Positions 14,843-22,066 of a stretch of DNA of 22,809 nt are shown here, piece by piece. The notes beneath the pieces were generated by a model. That model searched no databases, was not told the DNA's origin, and saw only the letters and a list, made by a program, of their open reading frames with translations. The stretch's first letter is position 1, and the number at the start of each line of letters is the position of its first letter. The DNA comes from a virus. The position numbers and the translations under genes were made by a program. Location: positions 1 through 22,809 of the IMG/VR virus record IMGVR_UViG_3300009502_000919; one strand, written 5' to 3'.

Positions 14843-17088
14843 TGAAAGTAAAAGATTATTTAATAAACGAAGTAAAGGCGGATTTAAGTGATCCTTCAGT
14901 TAAAAAGGGTGCAAAGTTAGCACATCAATTAATTCAGATAATTGAAACTAATCCAGATAATATAGAGGTGCAGACTAAGGCAGCATCAGCAATTTTAAGT
15001 GCTATAAAATCATTACTTTCTACTTTATCATATGATAGTATTAAAAGTTTTCATGGTGCGTTTAATCATATATTAGGGAATAATATATCTAAAAAACTTT
15101 CTAAAGATGCCGATGCAATAATTATAGATGCTGAAAATAAAGCATCAAAAACTGGTGGTTCTACTGAAGAACTGCCTAAGGGTACTGGTGAGAAAAAACC
15201 AGAAGAAACAGGTGGTGAGAAAAAACCAGAAGAAACTATTGGATCAGTAATAAAAACAGCAGATGGTAGAGAAATTAATATTACACAAGTTAGTAAACAA
15301 GCAACAGATTTAATACTGTCAAATGATGTTATGGAAGATAGAAATAAAAATGTATATATGAGATTTTTTAAAGATGTTGATGATTTAACAAATCTTCCTA
15401 GAGATGAATCTATTAAAAGAGCTGAGGAAATAGTTTTAGAATATGGTTTGGAAACAAATAAAAATGGTGAACTGTATGTAAATAATGCTAGATTATCAAA
15501 AGATGATCATGATAATACTAGAAAGGGTATAAAAAAATATTCCAAATATTATGTAAATCTTTTTAATCATTACGATGTTGACCTTTCATATCAAGAAACA
15601 GAAAAAAATCCTGCTAGTATATTAGGTGCAACGGCTAAACCTGAACTTGATAGAGATACTATTAGAACTTCTCAGAGTGATGAAAAAGTTGCAAAACTTT
15701 TTGATAAACCACCATTTGATACATTTGAAACAAAATATAAAAGTGTATATGCGCCTGTAGATTCTGATGGATTACTTTTAGATAATGAAAAAGGTATAAA
15801 TTCAAAAGCTTATTTAGAACATTCTATAAATTCAAATACAGCTTTAACTAAATCTACAGAAGCTGCTAGAAGATTAGCTGACGCTGGAAAAATAGACCCT
15901 AAAGTTGTGACTACTTTTGAAAATCTTACAAATGATTTACAAAAGGTATTAAAAGACTATGATATTCCATCAGAAATGGCTAGTAAGGCAATAGGTGATT
16001 TATATTCTAATGCTGCAGTTAGTTTATATAATCTTGATGAAAATATTGCTAATGGTGTAATGAAACAGTTTGCTGAAATGGCTCTTTATGATACTGAAAT
16101 AGCTAACGGGGAAGAATGTTATTTACCTGCAAATGGTTCATTTCCTAGTGGTGATAAATTAAAAATATCTTCTGAAGGTAAAGGCTCAAATAAAGTAGAA
16201 AGAATTACAGCAATAAGTGTAAAATATGGTCTAGCTGGTGGTAAATTTGGCTATTATGGATTTCCTGGCGAAACTGCTCAATATCAAAGATACCATCCAG
16301 ATGAAAAGAAAAGAAAAATGCTATCTAGTAGTCCTGGCAAAACGGGTCATTTATTAGGTATTGGTGATGATTTTATAGATGATGATTCTAAATATGAAGA
16401 ACTTATGAAAAATAGTGGTTTTGGGAGTTCAATTAAAGATATAAAGGCATTTCGTGAATTTATAAAAAAACATAAACAAGATACGCAAGAAATAATTGCA
16501 AGTAAAAATGGTAATTTATCCAAATCAAGAAAATTAATAGATAGTTTAGATGTAAAAGCAGTTGAAGATATGATGAAATATATAGATAAAGACGAACTTA
16601 TAAAAATTTTAGGTAGCGATAATGCTAAACTTGCAATGACGAAGGGCCCAGCTTGTTTAATGTGTATGATTGGATTTTCAAATTTATTAATAACATCTAA
16701 TGGGTTAGATGTTATTGAGCATAATCATCAACATTTTGAAGATGGTGCATATCATACTTCTACAGATGATTATAAAACAGGAACAAATAAAATAAAACAT
16801 TGGAAATATATATGGCGTCCGAGCGGTGTGAGAACTCAAGGTGGTGCGGCAAGTTATAATAGTAAAAGAAAAGATTTGGATATAGATAAATCATATAAAG
16901 AACCAGATATGATTATAAAAAATGGTGATGATGATGACAATGATATTATCTTAAAACCAGATGGAACTGAAAAGATAGTTAAAAAGAAGCCCGAAAAGAC
17001 AAATAAACCAGAAGAAAATAAAAACGATAGTAAAATATATGATATACTACAGAAACGATTAGGTATATTGTTAGAAAAATACTTATAA
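14842..17088 (+). CDS. Large head-module protein of unknown function, candidate internal head protein
   Basis: Its ATG (14842) overlaps the GNAT stop by one base. The product is 748 residues. It begins MKVKDYLINE, a ten-residue peptide ending in I-N-E that fits the gp21-type (L/I)-x-E cleavage rule and resembles T4 capsid-targeting peptides. Residues about 12-95 look helical, and residues 103-135 are a charged linker with a duplicated GEKKPEET unit. A long globular part follows. Near the end are Cys605/Cys608 (GPACLMCMIGF) and a His-rich stretch at 627-638 (HNHQHFEDGAYH) that could bind metal. An acidic-basic linker (NGDDDDNDII, KKKPEKTNKPEE) comes before a helical C-terminus. I recognise no known enzyme. 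The position between portal and core genes suggests a virion protein inside the head; an injected effector is possible but unproven. Confidence 0.8.
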   Translation: MKVKDYLINEVKADLSDPSVKKGAKLAHQLIQIIETNPDNIEVQTKAASAILSAIKSLLSTLSYDSIKSFHGAFNHILGNNISKKLSKDADAIIIDAENKASKTGGSTEELPKGTGEKKPEETGGEKKPEETIGSVIKTADGREINITQVSKQATDLILSNDVMEDRNKNVYMRFFKDVDDLTNLPRDESIKRAEEIVLEYGLETNKNGELYVNNARLSKDDHDNTRKGIKKYSKYYVNLFNHYDVDLSYQETEKNPASILGATAKPELDRDTIRTSQSDEKVAKLFDKPPFDTFETKYKSVYAPVDSDGLLLDNEKGINSKAYLEHSINSNTALTKSTEAARRLADAGKIDPKVVTTFENLTNDLQKVLKDYDIPSEMASKAIGDLYSNAAVSLYNLDENIANGVMKQFAEMALYDTEIANGEECYLPANGSFPSGDKLKISSEGKGSNKVERITAISVKYGLAGGKFGYYGFPGETAQYQRYHPDEKKRKMLSSSPGKTGHLLGIGDDFIDDDSKYEELMKNSGFGSSIKDIKAFREFIKKHKQDTQEIIASKNGNLSKSRKLIDSLDVKAVEDMMKYIDKDELIKILGSDNAKLAMTKGPACLMCMIGFSNLLITSNGLDVIEHNHQHFEDGAYHTSTDDYKTGTNKIKHWKYIWRPSGVRTQGGAASYNSKRKDLDIDKSYKEPDMIIKNGDDDDNDIILKPDGTEKIVKKKPEKTNKPEENKNDSKIYDILQKRLGILLEKYL
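15187..15236 (+). repeat. Tandem 27-nt repeat encoding GEKKPEETG
   Basis: Bases 15187-15209 recur exactly at 15214-15236 (23 identical bases, unit 27 nt). They encode two copies of GEKKPEET in the charged linker after the N-terminal helical region. It is probably a slippage-generated linker that tolerates length change. Confidence 0.8.
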
Positions 17089-17104
17089 ATGTGGAGGATG
17101 TAAA

Positions 17105-17353
17105 ATGGAAGAAAATGAAATAAAGGGTGTACTTGATGATTTTGAGGCTGATAATTTTGTAGATGCACAGGATAAGTTACAGAAGATTGTAAGAACTGCC
17201 AGAGATGAATTTATACAGAATAAATTGGGTCTAAAAAATCCTTTGACAACACCAGAAGTAGTAAAAGTTGAAGATAATGTAGATATTGATATAAATAATA
17301 CTGATGTTGAAGATAAAAAACCGAAGGCAAAACGTCTTTTAAAGAAAAAATAG
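17105..17353 (+). CDS. 67: Prohead core protein (T4 gp67-like)
   Basis: GGAGG at 17093-17097 precedes the ATG at 17105. The protein has 82 residues (T4 gp67 has 80). It starts with an acidic helical half, FEADNFVDAQDKLQKIV and RDEFIQNKLGLKNPL, the latter typical of gp67-like proteins in T4 relatives. An acidic linker (VEDNVDIDINNTDVED) and a strongly basic end (KKPKAKRLLKKK) follow. gp67 is a minor part of the prohead core, is cut by the prohead protease and influences head shape. The location directly before the small core-like gene and the protease agrees with the T4 order 20-67-68-21-22-23. The basic tail differs from T4, where the C-terminus is acidic. Confidence 0.75.
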   Translation: MEENEIKGVLDDFEADNFVDAQDKLQKIVRTARDEFIQNKLGLKNPLTTPEVVKVEDNVDIDINNTDVEDKKPKAKRLLKKK

Positions 17354-17371
17354 TATCGTGGAGGATATAGA

Positions 17372-17719
17372 ATGGATAAAGAACTTGATGCAATTATTGA
17401 AAAGCACCTTGTAGAAGATACTGAATCTATTGATGAAGCAGGTGGTTTTGCAGAGTCCGAAGTATCAAGCATATCAACAGGATTAAAAAGAATATCATAT
17501 AGACTTTCTAAAGCAAATACGCCACAAAGATTTAAAGATGTTTTTGATATGGTAGCTTCTCTTGTTAATGCTTTTCCTATGAAATCAAAATATATATGGA
17601 AGATTGTAGCAGATGCATATCCTGAAAGATATGGTGCTGATATTGTAGAACCTGTAGTAACTCCTACACCTACTATATCTACAGGAAATAGTCTTTCTCC
17701 TAGAGGATATAAGGAGTAA
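17372..17719 (+). CDS. Small prohead core-like protein, positional match to T4 gp68
   Basis: GGAGG at 17360-17364 and ATG at 17372 give 115 residues. The first 30 residues are acidic (MDKELDAIIEKHLVEDTESIDE). The middle (GLKRISYRLSKANTPQRFKD to SLVNAFPMKSKYIWKIVAD) is basic and helical. The end is Pro/Thr-rich (VVTPTPTISTGNSLSPRGYKE). It lies between the gp67-like gene and the protease, where T4 has gene 68, and 4 bases separate it from the protease gene, whose ribosome site overlaps its end. I see no decisive sequence match to gp68, so the assignment is by position and general character only. IIE and LVE near the start could serve as prohead protease sites. Confidence 0.7.
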   Translation: MDKELDAIIEKHLVEDTESIDEAGGFAESEVSSISTGLKRISYRLSKANTPQRFKDVFDMVASLVNAFPMKSKYIWKIVADAYPERYGADIVEPVVTPTPTISTGNSLSPRGYKE

Positions 17720-17723
17720 TAAT

Positions 17724-19397
17724 ATGAAACTTATAACAGAACTATCAAGAAATGTTCAAGTATCCTCAAATGATTCAGGAAACCTTTTTATAGAAGGTAT
17801 ATTCAGTTCTGCTGAAATACAGAATAGTAATGGCCGAAAATATAGAAAAGATATACTTGATCGTGAATTAAATAAAATTACAGAAAAAATTAATGGCAAG
17901 TGCTTATGGGGAGAACTTGGGCACCCTGAATGTATTTTTGGTGATAATGAAATTCTTACTTCTAATGGATGGAAATATATTAAGGATGTTGATATAAATG
18001 ATGTGGTTGCAACTCTCAATCCAAATACAAAAGAAATTGAATATCATAAAGTAAATAAAAAAATAGAAGCTCCTTATAAAGGATTAATGTATAGATTTAA
18101 AGGAAGGCAAATTGATATGTCTTTTACACCAACTCATAGGCATCTTCTTTTTAATAGGAATGATAAGTCTATGTTTAAAACATCTAAAGAAATTGATGAA
18201 TGTGATACAAGACTTATTAGAAAATCATATATTCCTAAAACGGGTGTTTGGTATGGCAAAGATTTTGATACCATACTATTTAAAGGTTTAGATAAAGTAT
18301 ATCCGTCTAATTTTACACATAATGTTGATATTGAAATAGATATGCTGACATTTATTAAATTTTTTGGCATTTGGTTAGCAGAAGGTAATGTATCAAAGAA
18401 ATTTAATAATGGCATTCATATAACACAAAATGAAGGTGCGAAAGCAGATTTAATTAGAAATATTTTAAATGAATTTCCTATTGAAATGAAATGGCATGAA
18501 AATAATCATAATGGAAAAATAACTTTTAGTTTATATGATGGAAGATTAGCTAATTTTCTTAGACCTTTAGGTATTTGTTATGATAAATATATTCCTGATT
18601 TTATTAAGGAGTTGTCACCTAAATATCTTGAAGAGTTGATATATTGGTTTGGTATTGGTGATGGCAGAGGATTTTTAAAAGAAGATTGTAAAAAAGATAT
18701 TTTTTCTACTTCAGAAAAATTAATAGATGATTTTCATGAAATTGCTTTTAAATGTGGTATATCTGCCAGAAAAACTGTTCAATATTGCAAAGTTGATTAT
18801 AAATTTGCAGATAGAATTATTAAAGCTGAAAATAAAAGTCCTTTATATTTTTTAAAGATTTTATCTACTAATGGTATATATACTGATGATAGATTTTTAA
18901 AAATAGAAAAGGAAGAATATGATGGTTATGTTTATTGTATAGAGGTTCAAAATCATAATTTTTATGTTAGAAATGAAAATAGCGTTTCATTTTTCACAGG
19001 AAATTCACCTGATATAAACCTTGATAAAATTGCTATTATGATTGAATCATTGGGTTGGGATGGCGATAACATTTGCGGTAAAGCAAAAGTTATTGATACA
19101 CCTATGGGACAGATAGCTAAAACATTGATTAGAGAAGGTAACTTGGGTATTAGCTCAAGAGGTCTTGGAACAGTAAACGAATCAGATGGTTATGTAAATG
19201 AGGACTATTGCCTAATTACTTGGGATTTAGTTGGCGAGCCGTCTAATCATCCTTCTTGGATTAAAGGTGTATATGAAGGTAGAGATTTTAATCCTCCTGT
19301 AATTGTTGTTGAGCCTATTATAGACATCAATGAAGCAAAATCTCAATACTACAAGACAATTTGGCAAGTATTAGAAAATATCAGTAAAACTTTATAA
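17724..19397 (+). CDS. 21: Prohead core protease (T4 gp21-like), split by an intein
   Basis: AAGGAG at 17711-17716 and ATG at 17724. The 557-residue precursor is two extein parts around an intein at residues 70-427; the spliced protease would be 199 residues (T4 gp21 has 212). Extein motifs are LFIEGIFSSAEIQNSNGRKY and WGELGHPE (catalytic His67) before the intein. After it come SPDINLDKIAIMIE, GKAKVIDTPMG and GNLGISSRGLGTV (nucleophile Ser477 or Ser478). Serine proteases of this family cut scaffold, core and capsid proteins after (L/I)-x-E during head maturation. Without splicing, the His and Ser motifs are separated by 358 residues, so the protease should be inactive until splicing. This could delay maturation, though that is inference. 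The C-terminus (ILENISKTL) runs into a late-promoter-like box at the stop codon. Confidence 0.93.
   Translation: MKLITELSRNVQVSSNDSGNLFIEGIFSSAEIQNSNGRKYRKDILDRELNKITEKINGKCLWGELGHPECIFGDNEILTSNGWKYIKDVDINDVVATLNPNTKEIEYHKVNKKIEAPYKGLMYRFKGRQIDMSFTPTHRHLLFNRNDKSMFKTSKEIDECDTRLIRKSYIPKTGVWYGKDFDTILFKGLDKVYPSNFTHNVDIEIDMLTFIKFFGIWLAEGNVSKKFNNGIHITQNEGAKADLIRNILNEFPIEMKWHENNHNGKITFSLYDGRLANFLRPLGICYDKYIPDFIKELSPKYLEELIYWFGIGDGRGFLKEDCKKDIFSTSEKLIDDFHEIAFKCGISARKTVQYCKVDYKFADRIIKAENKSPLYFLKILSTNGIYTDDRFLKIEKEEYDGYVYCIEVQNHNFYVRNENSVSFFTGNSPDINLDKIAIMIESLGWDGDNICGKAKVIDTPMGQIAKTLIREGNLGISSRGLGTVNESDGYVNEDYCLITWDLVGEPSNHPSWIKGVYEGRDFNPPVIVVEPIIDINEAKSQYYKTIWQVLENISKTL
17931..19004 (+). mobile_element. 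Intein with LAGLIDADG homing endonuclease, inserted in the prohead protease
   Basis: The intein covers precursor residues 70-427 (358 residues). The first residue is Cys70 (CIFGDNEILTSNGWKYIKD, block A). Block B is SFTPTHRHLL with T135 and H138. A LAGLIDADG nuclease follows with first helix FFGIWLAEGNV (E220) and second helix LIYWFGIGDGRG (D313), so both acidic metal ligands are present and it may be active. Block F is HNFYVRN and block G is SFFTGN, with Ser428 as the first C-extein residue. The penultimate residue is Gly rather than the usual His, a variant tolerated in some inteins. The insertion follows GELGHPE, two residues after the catalytic His, a typical site in a highly conserved active-site sequence. 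Confidence 0.93.
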
Positions 19398-19400
19398 ATA
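19393..19400 (+). promoter_or_regulatory. Exact T4-late-type box TATAAATA at the protease stop codon
   Basis: TATAAATA overlaps the protease TAA (19395-19397) and is 20 bases before the next ATG. A start 5-8 bases downstream would leave a very short leader that still includes AAGGAG (19406-19411). It could drive the acidic protein, scaffold and capsid genes. Chance matches are common in this base composition. Confidence 0.35.
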
Positions 19401-19420
19401 GTTTTAAGGAGAATGAATCA

Positions 19421-19708
19421 ATGAATGTAGAAACTAAAATATCAAAATTATTAAAAGAAGATTATGATATGTATGGGTTTTCTGGTATGGGTTCTGTAGA
19501 AGATGTTCCAGAACCTGAAGTAGAATATGATGATACTGTTGATGAAGATGATATATCAGATGAGATAACAGAACTTCTTGAAAGTTTAGATGATTCAATT
19601 TTAGATGAGCATCAATCAGAACTTAAAGAAATGATTTTGTCAACTTTATATTCAGTTGACGAATGCTCAGAATTAAAGCCGAAGAAAAAGAAAAAATTAT
19701 TTAAATAA
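19421..19708 (+). CDS. Small acidic head-module protein with basic tail, function unknown
   Basis: AAGGAG at 19406-19411 and ATG at 19421; a closer upstream ATG at 19413 reads into TGA after three codons. The product has 95 residues. Residues 1-15 (MNVETKISKLLKEDY) contain an L-K-E that could be a protease site. Residues about 27-60 are strongly acidic (VPEPEVEYDDTVDEDDISDE), and the end is basic (KPKKKKKLFK). The middle forms likely helices (ITELLESLDDSILDEHQSEL). The acidic body and basic end resemble the gp67-like protein, so an extra prohead core or scaffold accessory protein is plausible. T4 has no gene between 21 and 22. I do not recognise a family. Confidence 0.72.
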   Translation: MNVETKISKLLKEDYDMYGFSGMGSVEDVPEPEVEYDDTVDEDDISDEITELLESLDDSILDEHQSELKEMILSTLYSVDECSELKPKKKKKLFK

Positions 19709-19752
19709 GAAAGGAAACTTTTTAAAATAACAAAACTAGGAGGATGATATTA

Positions 19753-20646
19753 ATGTTAATAGAAGAAATCGTAAAAATTCTTGGAGTTGAGAAACTTGAT
19801 GAATCTCAGCAGACATTAGTTAAAGAAAAATTGGATTCTATAATTGATGTTAAAGCAAGAGAAAGAGCTGATTCCCTTCTTGGTGAAGAAAAGGAAAGAC
19901 TTGTAACAGAGTATGAAACAAAGTTTGAAGATTATAAGAAGGATATTACTTCAAAGTTTTCAAATTTCGTGGATTCCGTTCTTGATCAGGAGCTTACTAT
20001 TCCAGAGAAGGTTATGGAATATGCAAGAAAGGGTGAATTGTATACCGATTTGGTAGAACAGTTCAAGATTCGTATTGGTATTGATGAAGGTGTTTTAGAT
20101 GAAGAAGCCAAAGCCCTTTTGAAAGAAGCCAAAGAAGAGATTACCAAATTGAAAGCAAAGGCAAATGAACTTATTTCGCAGAACACTGAATTGGTAAATG
20201 ATACAAAGCAGATGGCATCTAATCTTTATTTGAGAAAGAAATGTGATGGTCTGAGTGAAGCATCTAGGATTAAGGTTCTAAGTATTCTTGGTGATATTAC
20301 AGACAAGAAAGAAATTGATCGCAAGTATGATATTGTTATGGAAGCAGTATTGAAAGAAGAAGTAGCAGTTGGAACTGAACTTCCAGAACCAGAGGCTGCA
20401 TCAGAAGAATTTATTTGTACAGCTTGTGGCGCAATCTTGAAGGATAAGAGTATTAAAACTTGCCCTGAATGTGGTGCCAGTTTGGAACCCGTTGTTGATT
20501 CTATAGTACCTGCTGAAGAAGAAGGTCAGGGTAGTATGGAAGTTCCTACTGAAGAAAAACCAGTAGCAACAATTCAGGAAGATGATAGTCCATTCAATAG
20601 AGTTAAAGCACAATGGGTAAAGATTTTGAAAGAGAACAAATTTTAA
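19753..20646 (+). CDS. 22: Prohead core scaffolding protein (T4 gp22-like) with zinc ribbon
   Basis: I choose ATG 19753 because the in-frame ATG at 19744 abuts the AGGAGG ribosome site (19738-19743) and would leave no spacing. The 297-residue protein is mostly helical and coiled-coil, rich in Glu and Lys (FSNFVDSVLDQELTIPEKV, EEAKALLKEAKEEITKLKAK, LSILGDITDKKEIDRKYD), as expected for gp22. gp22 forms the inner core around which the capsid shell assembles and is then cut to small peptides by the prohead protease. An unusual feature is a four-cysteine zinc ribbon at residues 222-240: C-T-A-C, 11 residues, C-P-E-C. An acidic linker and a basic C-terminal helix (FNRVKAQWVKILKENKF) follow, the latter probably binding the shell protein. 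The capsid gene follows after 103 bases. Confidence 0.88.
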   Translation: MLIEEIVKILGVEKLDESQQTLVKEKLDSIIDVKARERADSLLGEEKERLVTEYETKFEDYKKDITSKFSNFVDSVLDQELTIPEKVMEYARKGELYTDLVEQFKIRIGIDEGVLDEEAKALLKEAKEEITKLKAKANELISQNTELVNDTKQMASNLYLRKKCDGLSEASRIKVLSILGDITDKKEIDRKYDIVMEAVLKEEVAVGTELPEPEAASEEFICTACGAILKDKSIKTCPECGASLEPVVDSIVPAEEEGQGSMEVPTEEKPVATIQEDDSPFNRVKAQWVKILKENKF

Positions 20647-20691
20647 GTTAGGCTAAGAACTTTTTGAGATTGTAGCAGGATTAAAGAAAAA

Positions 20692-20700
20692 TAATAAATA
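20692..20700 (+). promoter_or_regulatory. Late-promoter-like box TAATAAATA before major capsid gene
   Basis: It lies in the 103-nt gap between scaffold and capsid genes, about 50 bases before the capsid ATG. It shares TAATAAATA with the two tail-gene boxes and differs from the T4 late box in one base. T4 gene 23 also has its own late promoter in the equivalent gap, which supports the call. Confidence 0.5.
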
Positions 20701-20749
20701 AATGTAAGAGTTAAAAAATTAAGAAACAATTTAGGAGGAAAAATAAATA

Positions 20750-21955
20750 ATGGATATTAAAGCATTAGTAGATAAGTGGGGAGAAATTCTTAATGAGGGT
20801 GGAAAGATTAAGAGTCAGAAGATTCTTAAAGCAACAGCCTTGATGCTAGAAAATGAAAACAAGTATCTTACTGAAGGTGGAGATTATACACAGACAGGTT
20901 TTAATAGAGATGCTGGTTATGCTACATCAGGTGATTTCCATCAGATTGCTATTCCGATGGTTCGCCGTACCTTCCCTGAACTTATTGCCCACGACATCGT
21001 TGGCGTTCAGCCTATGACAGGCCCTGTTGGTTTGGCATTCGCATTGAGATTTAAGCCAGGTACAAGTTATACTGGTGACGGCCCTGCCAATGGTCAGTAT
21101 GGTATTAACTATCCTACAGATGAAGCTGGATACAACAGAATTGATACTACATATACTGGTACATATGTAACATCAGCTGGAGAACTTTTGGGTTCTAATA
21201 TATCAGGTGATATTGGTTTGGGTGTTGGCGCAGGAACAGCTATCAAAGAAGTTAATATGACAGTTGAGAAAGCACAGGTAGAAGCAAAGACACGAAAATT
21301 GAGAAGCCGTTGGTCATTGGAAGTTGCACAGGATTTGAAAGCAATGCACGGTCTTGATCTGGAAGAAGAAATGATGGACATTTTAGCATACGAAATTACG
21401 GCAGAAATTGACCGTGAAATTGTTAATAAGATGAATACAGTTGCCGTATCTGGTGATTGGGATTATGATAGTCCTGTTGATGCAGATGGTAGATGGCAGG
21501 CAGAGAAATATCGTACACTTTATAACATGATTGTAAGAAAGTCAAATGCAATCGCAGTCAATACACGCAGAGGCGCTGGTAACTTTGTTGTAGCATCTCC
21601 TTATGTATGTGCAGCACTTGAAGGTCTTTCATCATTTATTGTATGGCCAGTAAATAACGATATTAATGTTCTTACATCTGGTATCGCAAAAATGGGTAGT
21701 TTAGATGGTCGTTTGCAGGTATATAGAGATACATTTGCGGCTGTTGATTATTTGACAGTTGGATATAAAGGCCCATCAGAATATGATGCCGGCATCATTT
21801 ATTTACCCTACGTCCAACTTATGGTGAGCAAAACCATATATGAACAGTCATTCCATCCAACAGTTGGTTTGATGAGTCGTTACGCAATCCATGAACACAT
21901 CTTTGGTAGTAACCTTTACTATCAGTATGTGCGTTGTTATAATCTACCTCAATAA
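20750..21955 (+). CDS. 23: Major capsid protein (T4 gp23-like)
   Basis: A strong AGGAGG (20733-20738) precedes the ATG at 20750. The 401-residue protein carries the gp23 hallmark MVRRTFPELIAHDIVGVQPM (from about residue 71) followed by TGPVGLAFALRFKPG. LRSRWSLEVAQDLKAMHGLD and the C-terminal HPTVGLMSRYAIHEHIFGSN are also present. It forms the hexamers of the icosahedral shell (HK97 fold). It is about 120 residues shorter than T4 gp23, so the insertion domain is probably small or missing. The N-terminus looks like a propeptide with two (L)-x-E-G-G motifs (ILNEGG, residues 14-18; YLTEGG, 39-44). Cleavage after Glu42 would match the T4 position just before the GGDYTQTG stretch. Codon use is visibly more G+C-rich than in neighbouring genes, fitting very high expression. 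A terminator follows. Confidence 0.95.
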   Translation: MDIKALVDKWGEILNEGGKIKSQKILKATALMLENENKYLTEGGDYTQTGFNRDAGYATSGDFHQIAIPMVRRTFPELIAHDIVGVQPMTGPVGLAFALRFKPGTSYTGDGPANGQYGINYPTDEAGYNRIDTTYTGTYVTSAGELLGSNISGDIGLGVGAGTAIKEVNMTVEKAQVEAKTRKLRSRWSLEVAQDLKAMHGLDLEEEMMDILAYEITAEIDREIVNKMNTVAVSGDWDYDSPVDADGRWQAEKYRTLYNMIVRKSNAIAVNTRRGAGNFVVASPYVCAALEGLSSFIVWPVNNDINVLTSGIAKMGSLDGRLQVYRDTFAAVDYLTVGYKGPSEYDAGIIYLPYVQLMVSKTIYEQSFHPTVGLMSRYAIHEHIFGSNLYYQYVRCYNLPQ

Positions 21956-21979
21956 GCTTGAGTAGATAATAAAAATAAT

Positions 21980-22008
21980 AAAAGGTGAGATTTTTTCTCA
22001 CCTTTTTT
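21980..22008 (+). terminator. Intrinsic terminator after major capsid gene
   Basis: AAAAGGTGAGA (21980-21990) pairs perfectly with TCTCACCTTTT (21996-22006) around a five-T loop, and the T-run continues to 22008. The stem of 11 pairs with a flanking A-run and T-run is a classical rho-independent terminator, 24 bases after the capsid stop. It ends the head transcript before the homing endonuclease. Confidence 0.9.
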
Positions 22009-22009
22009 A

Positions 22010-22038
22010 TTGACAATTTTTGGGTATTATGTTAAAAT
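22010..22038 (+). promoter_or_regulatory. Host sigma-70/sigma-A type promoter for homing endonuclease
   Basis: TTGACA (22010-22015) and TAAAAT (22033-22038) are separated by exactly 17 bases, with a TGn extended -10 (TG at 22030-22031). The -35 is perfect and the -10 has five of six bases. It starts directly after the terminator and points at the homing endonuclease, about 30 bases from its ATG. Early expression by host polymerase is expected, independent of the late head operon. Confidence 0.8.
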
Positions 22039-22041
22039 ATG

Positions 22042-22049
22042 TATAAATA
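22042..22049 (+). promoter_or_regulatory. Exact T4-late-type box TATAAATA overlapping the early promoter start region
   Basis: TATAAATA followed by ATAAAAA lies four bases after the -10 of the host-type promoter and 18 bases before the ATG. It could give a second, late start, or may be chance in A/T-rich DNA. Confidence 0.3.
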
Positions 22050-22066
22050 ATAAAAAGTGAGAATAA

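Noticed and set aside
17084-17091. TATAAATG late-box-like match at the end of the 748-residue gene
   Set aside because: A start at the usual distance would fall in or after the ribosome site of the gp67-like gene, so it is probably chance.
19744-19752. Upstream ATG start for the scaffold
   Set aside because: It directly abuts AGGAGG, leaving no spacing; the ATG at 19753 is nine bases downstream of the site.
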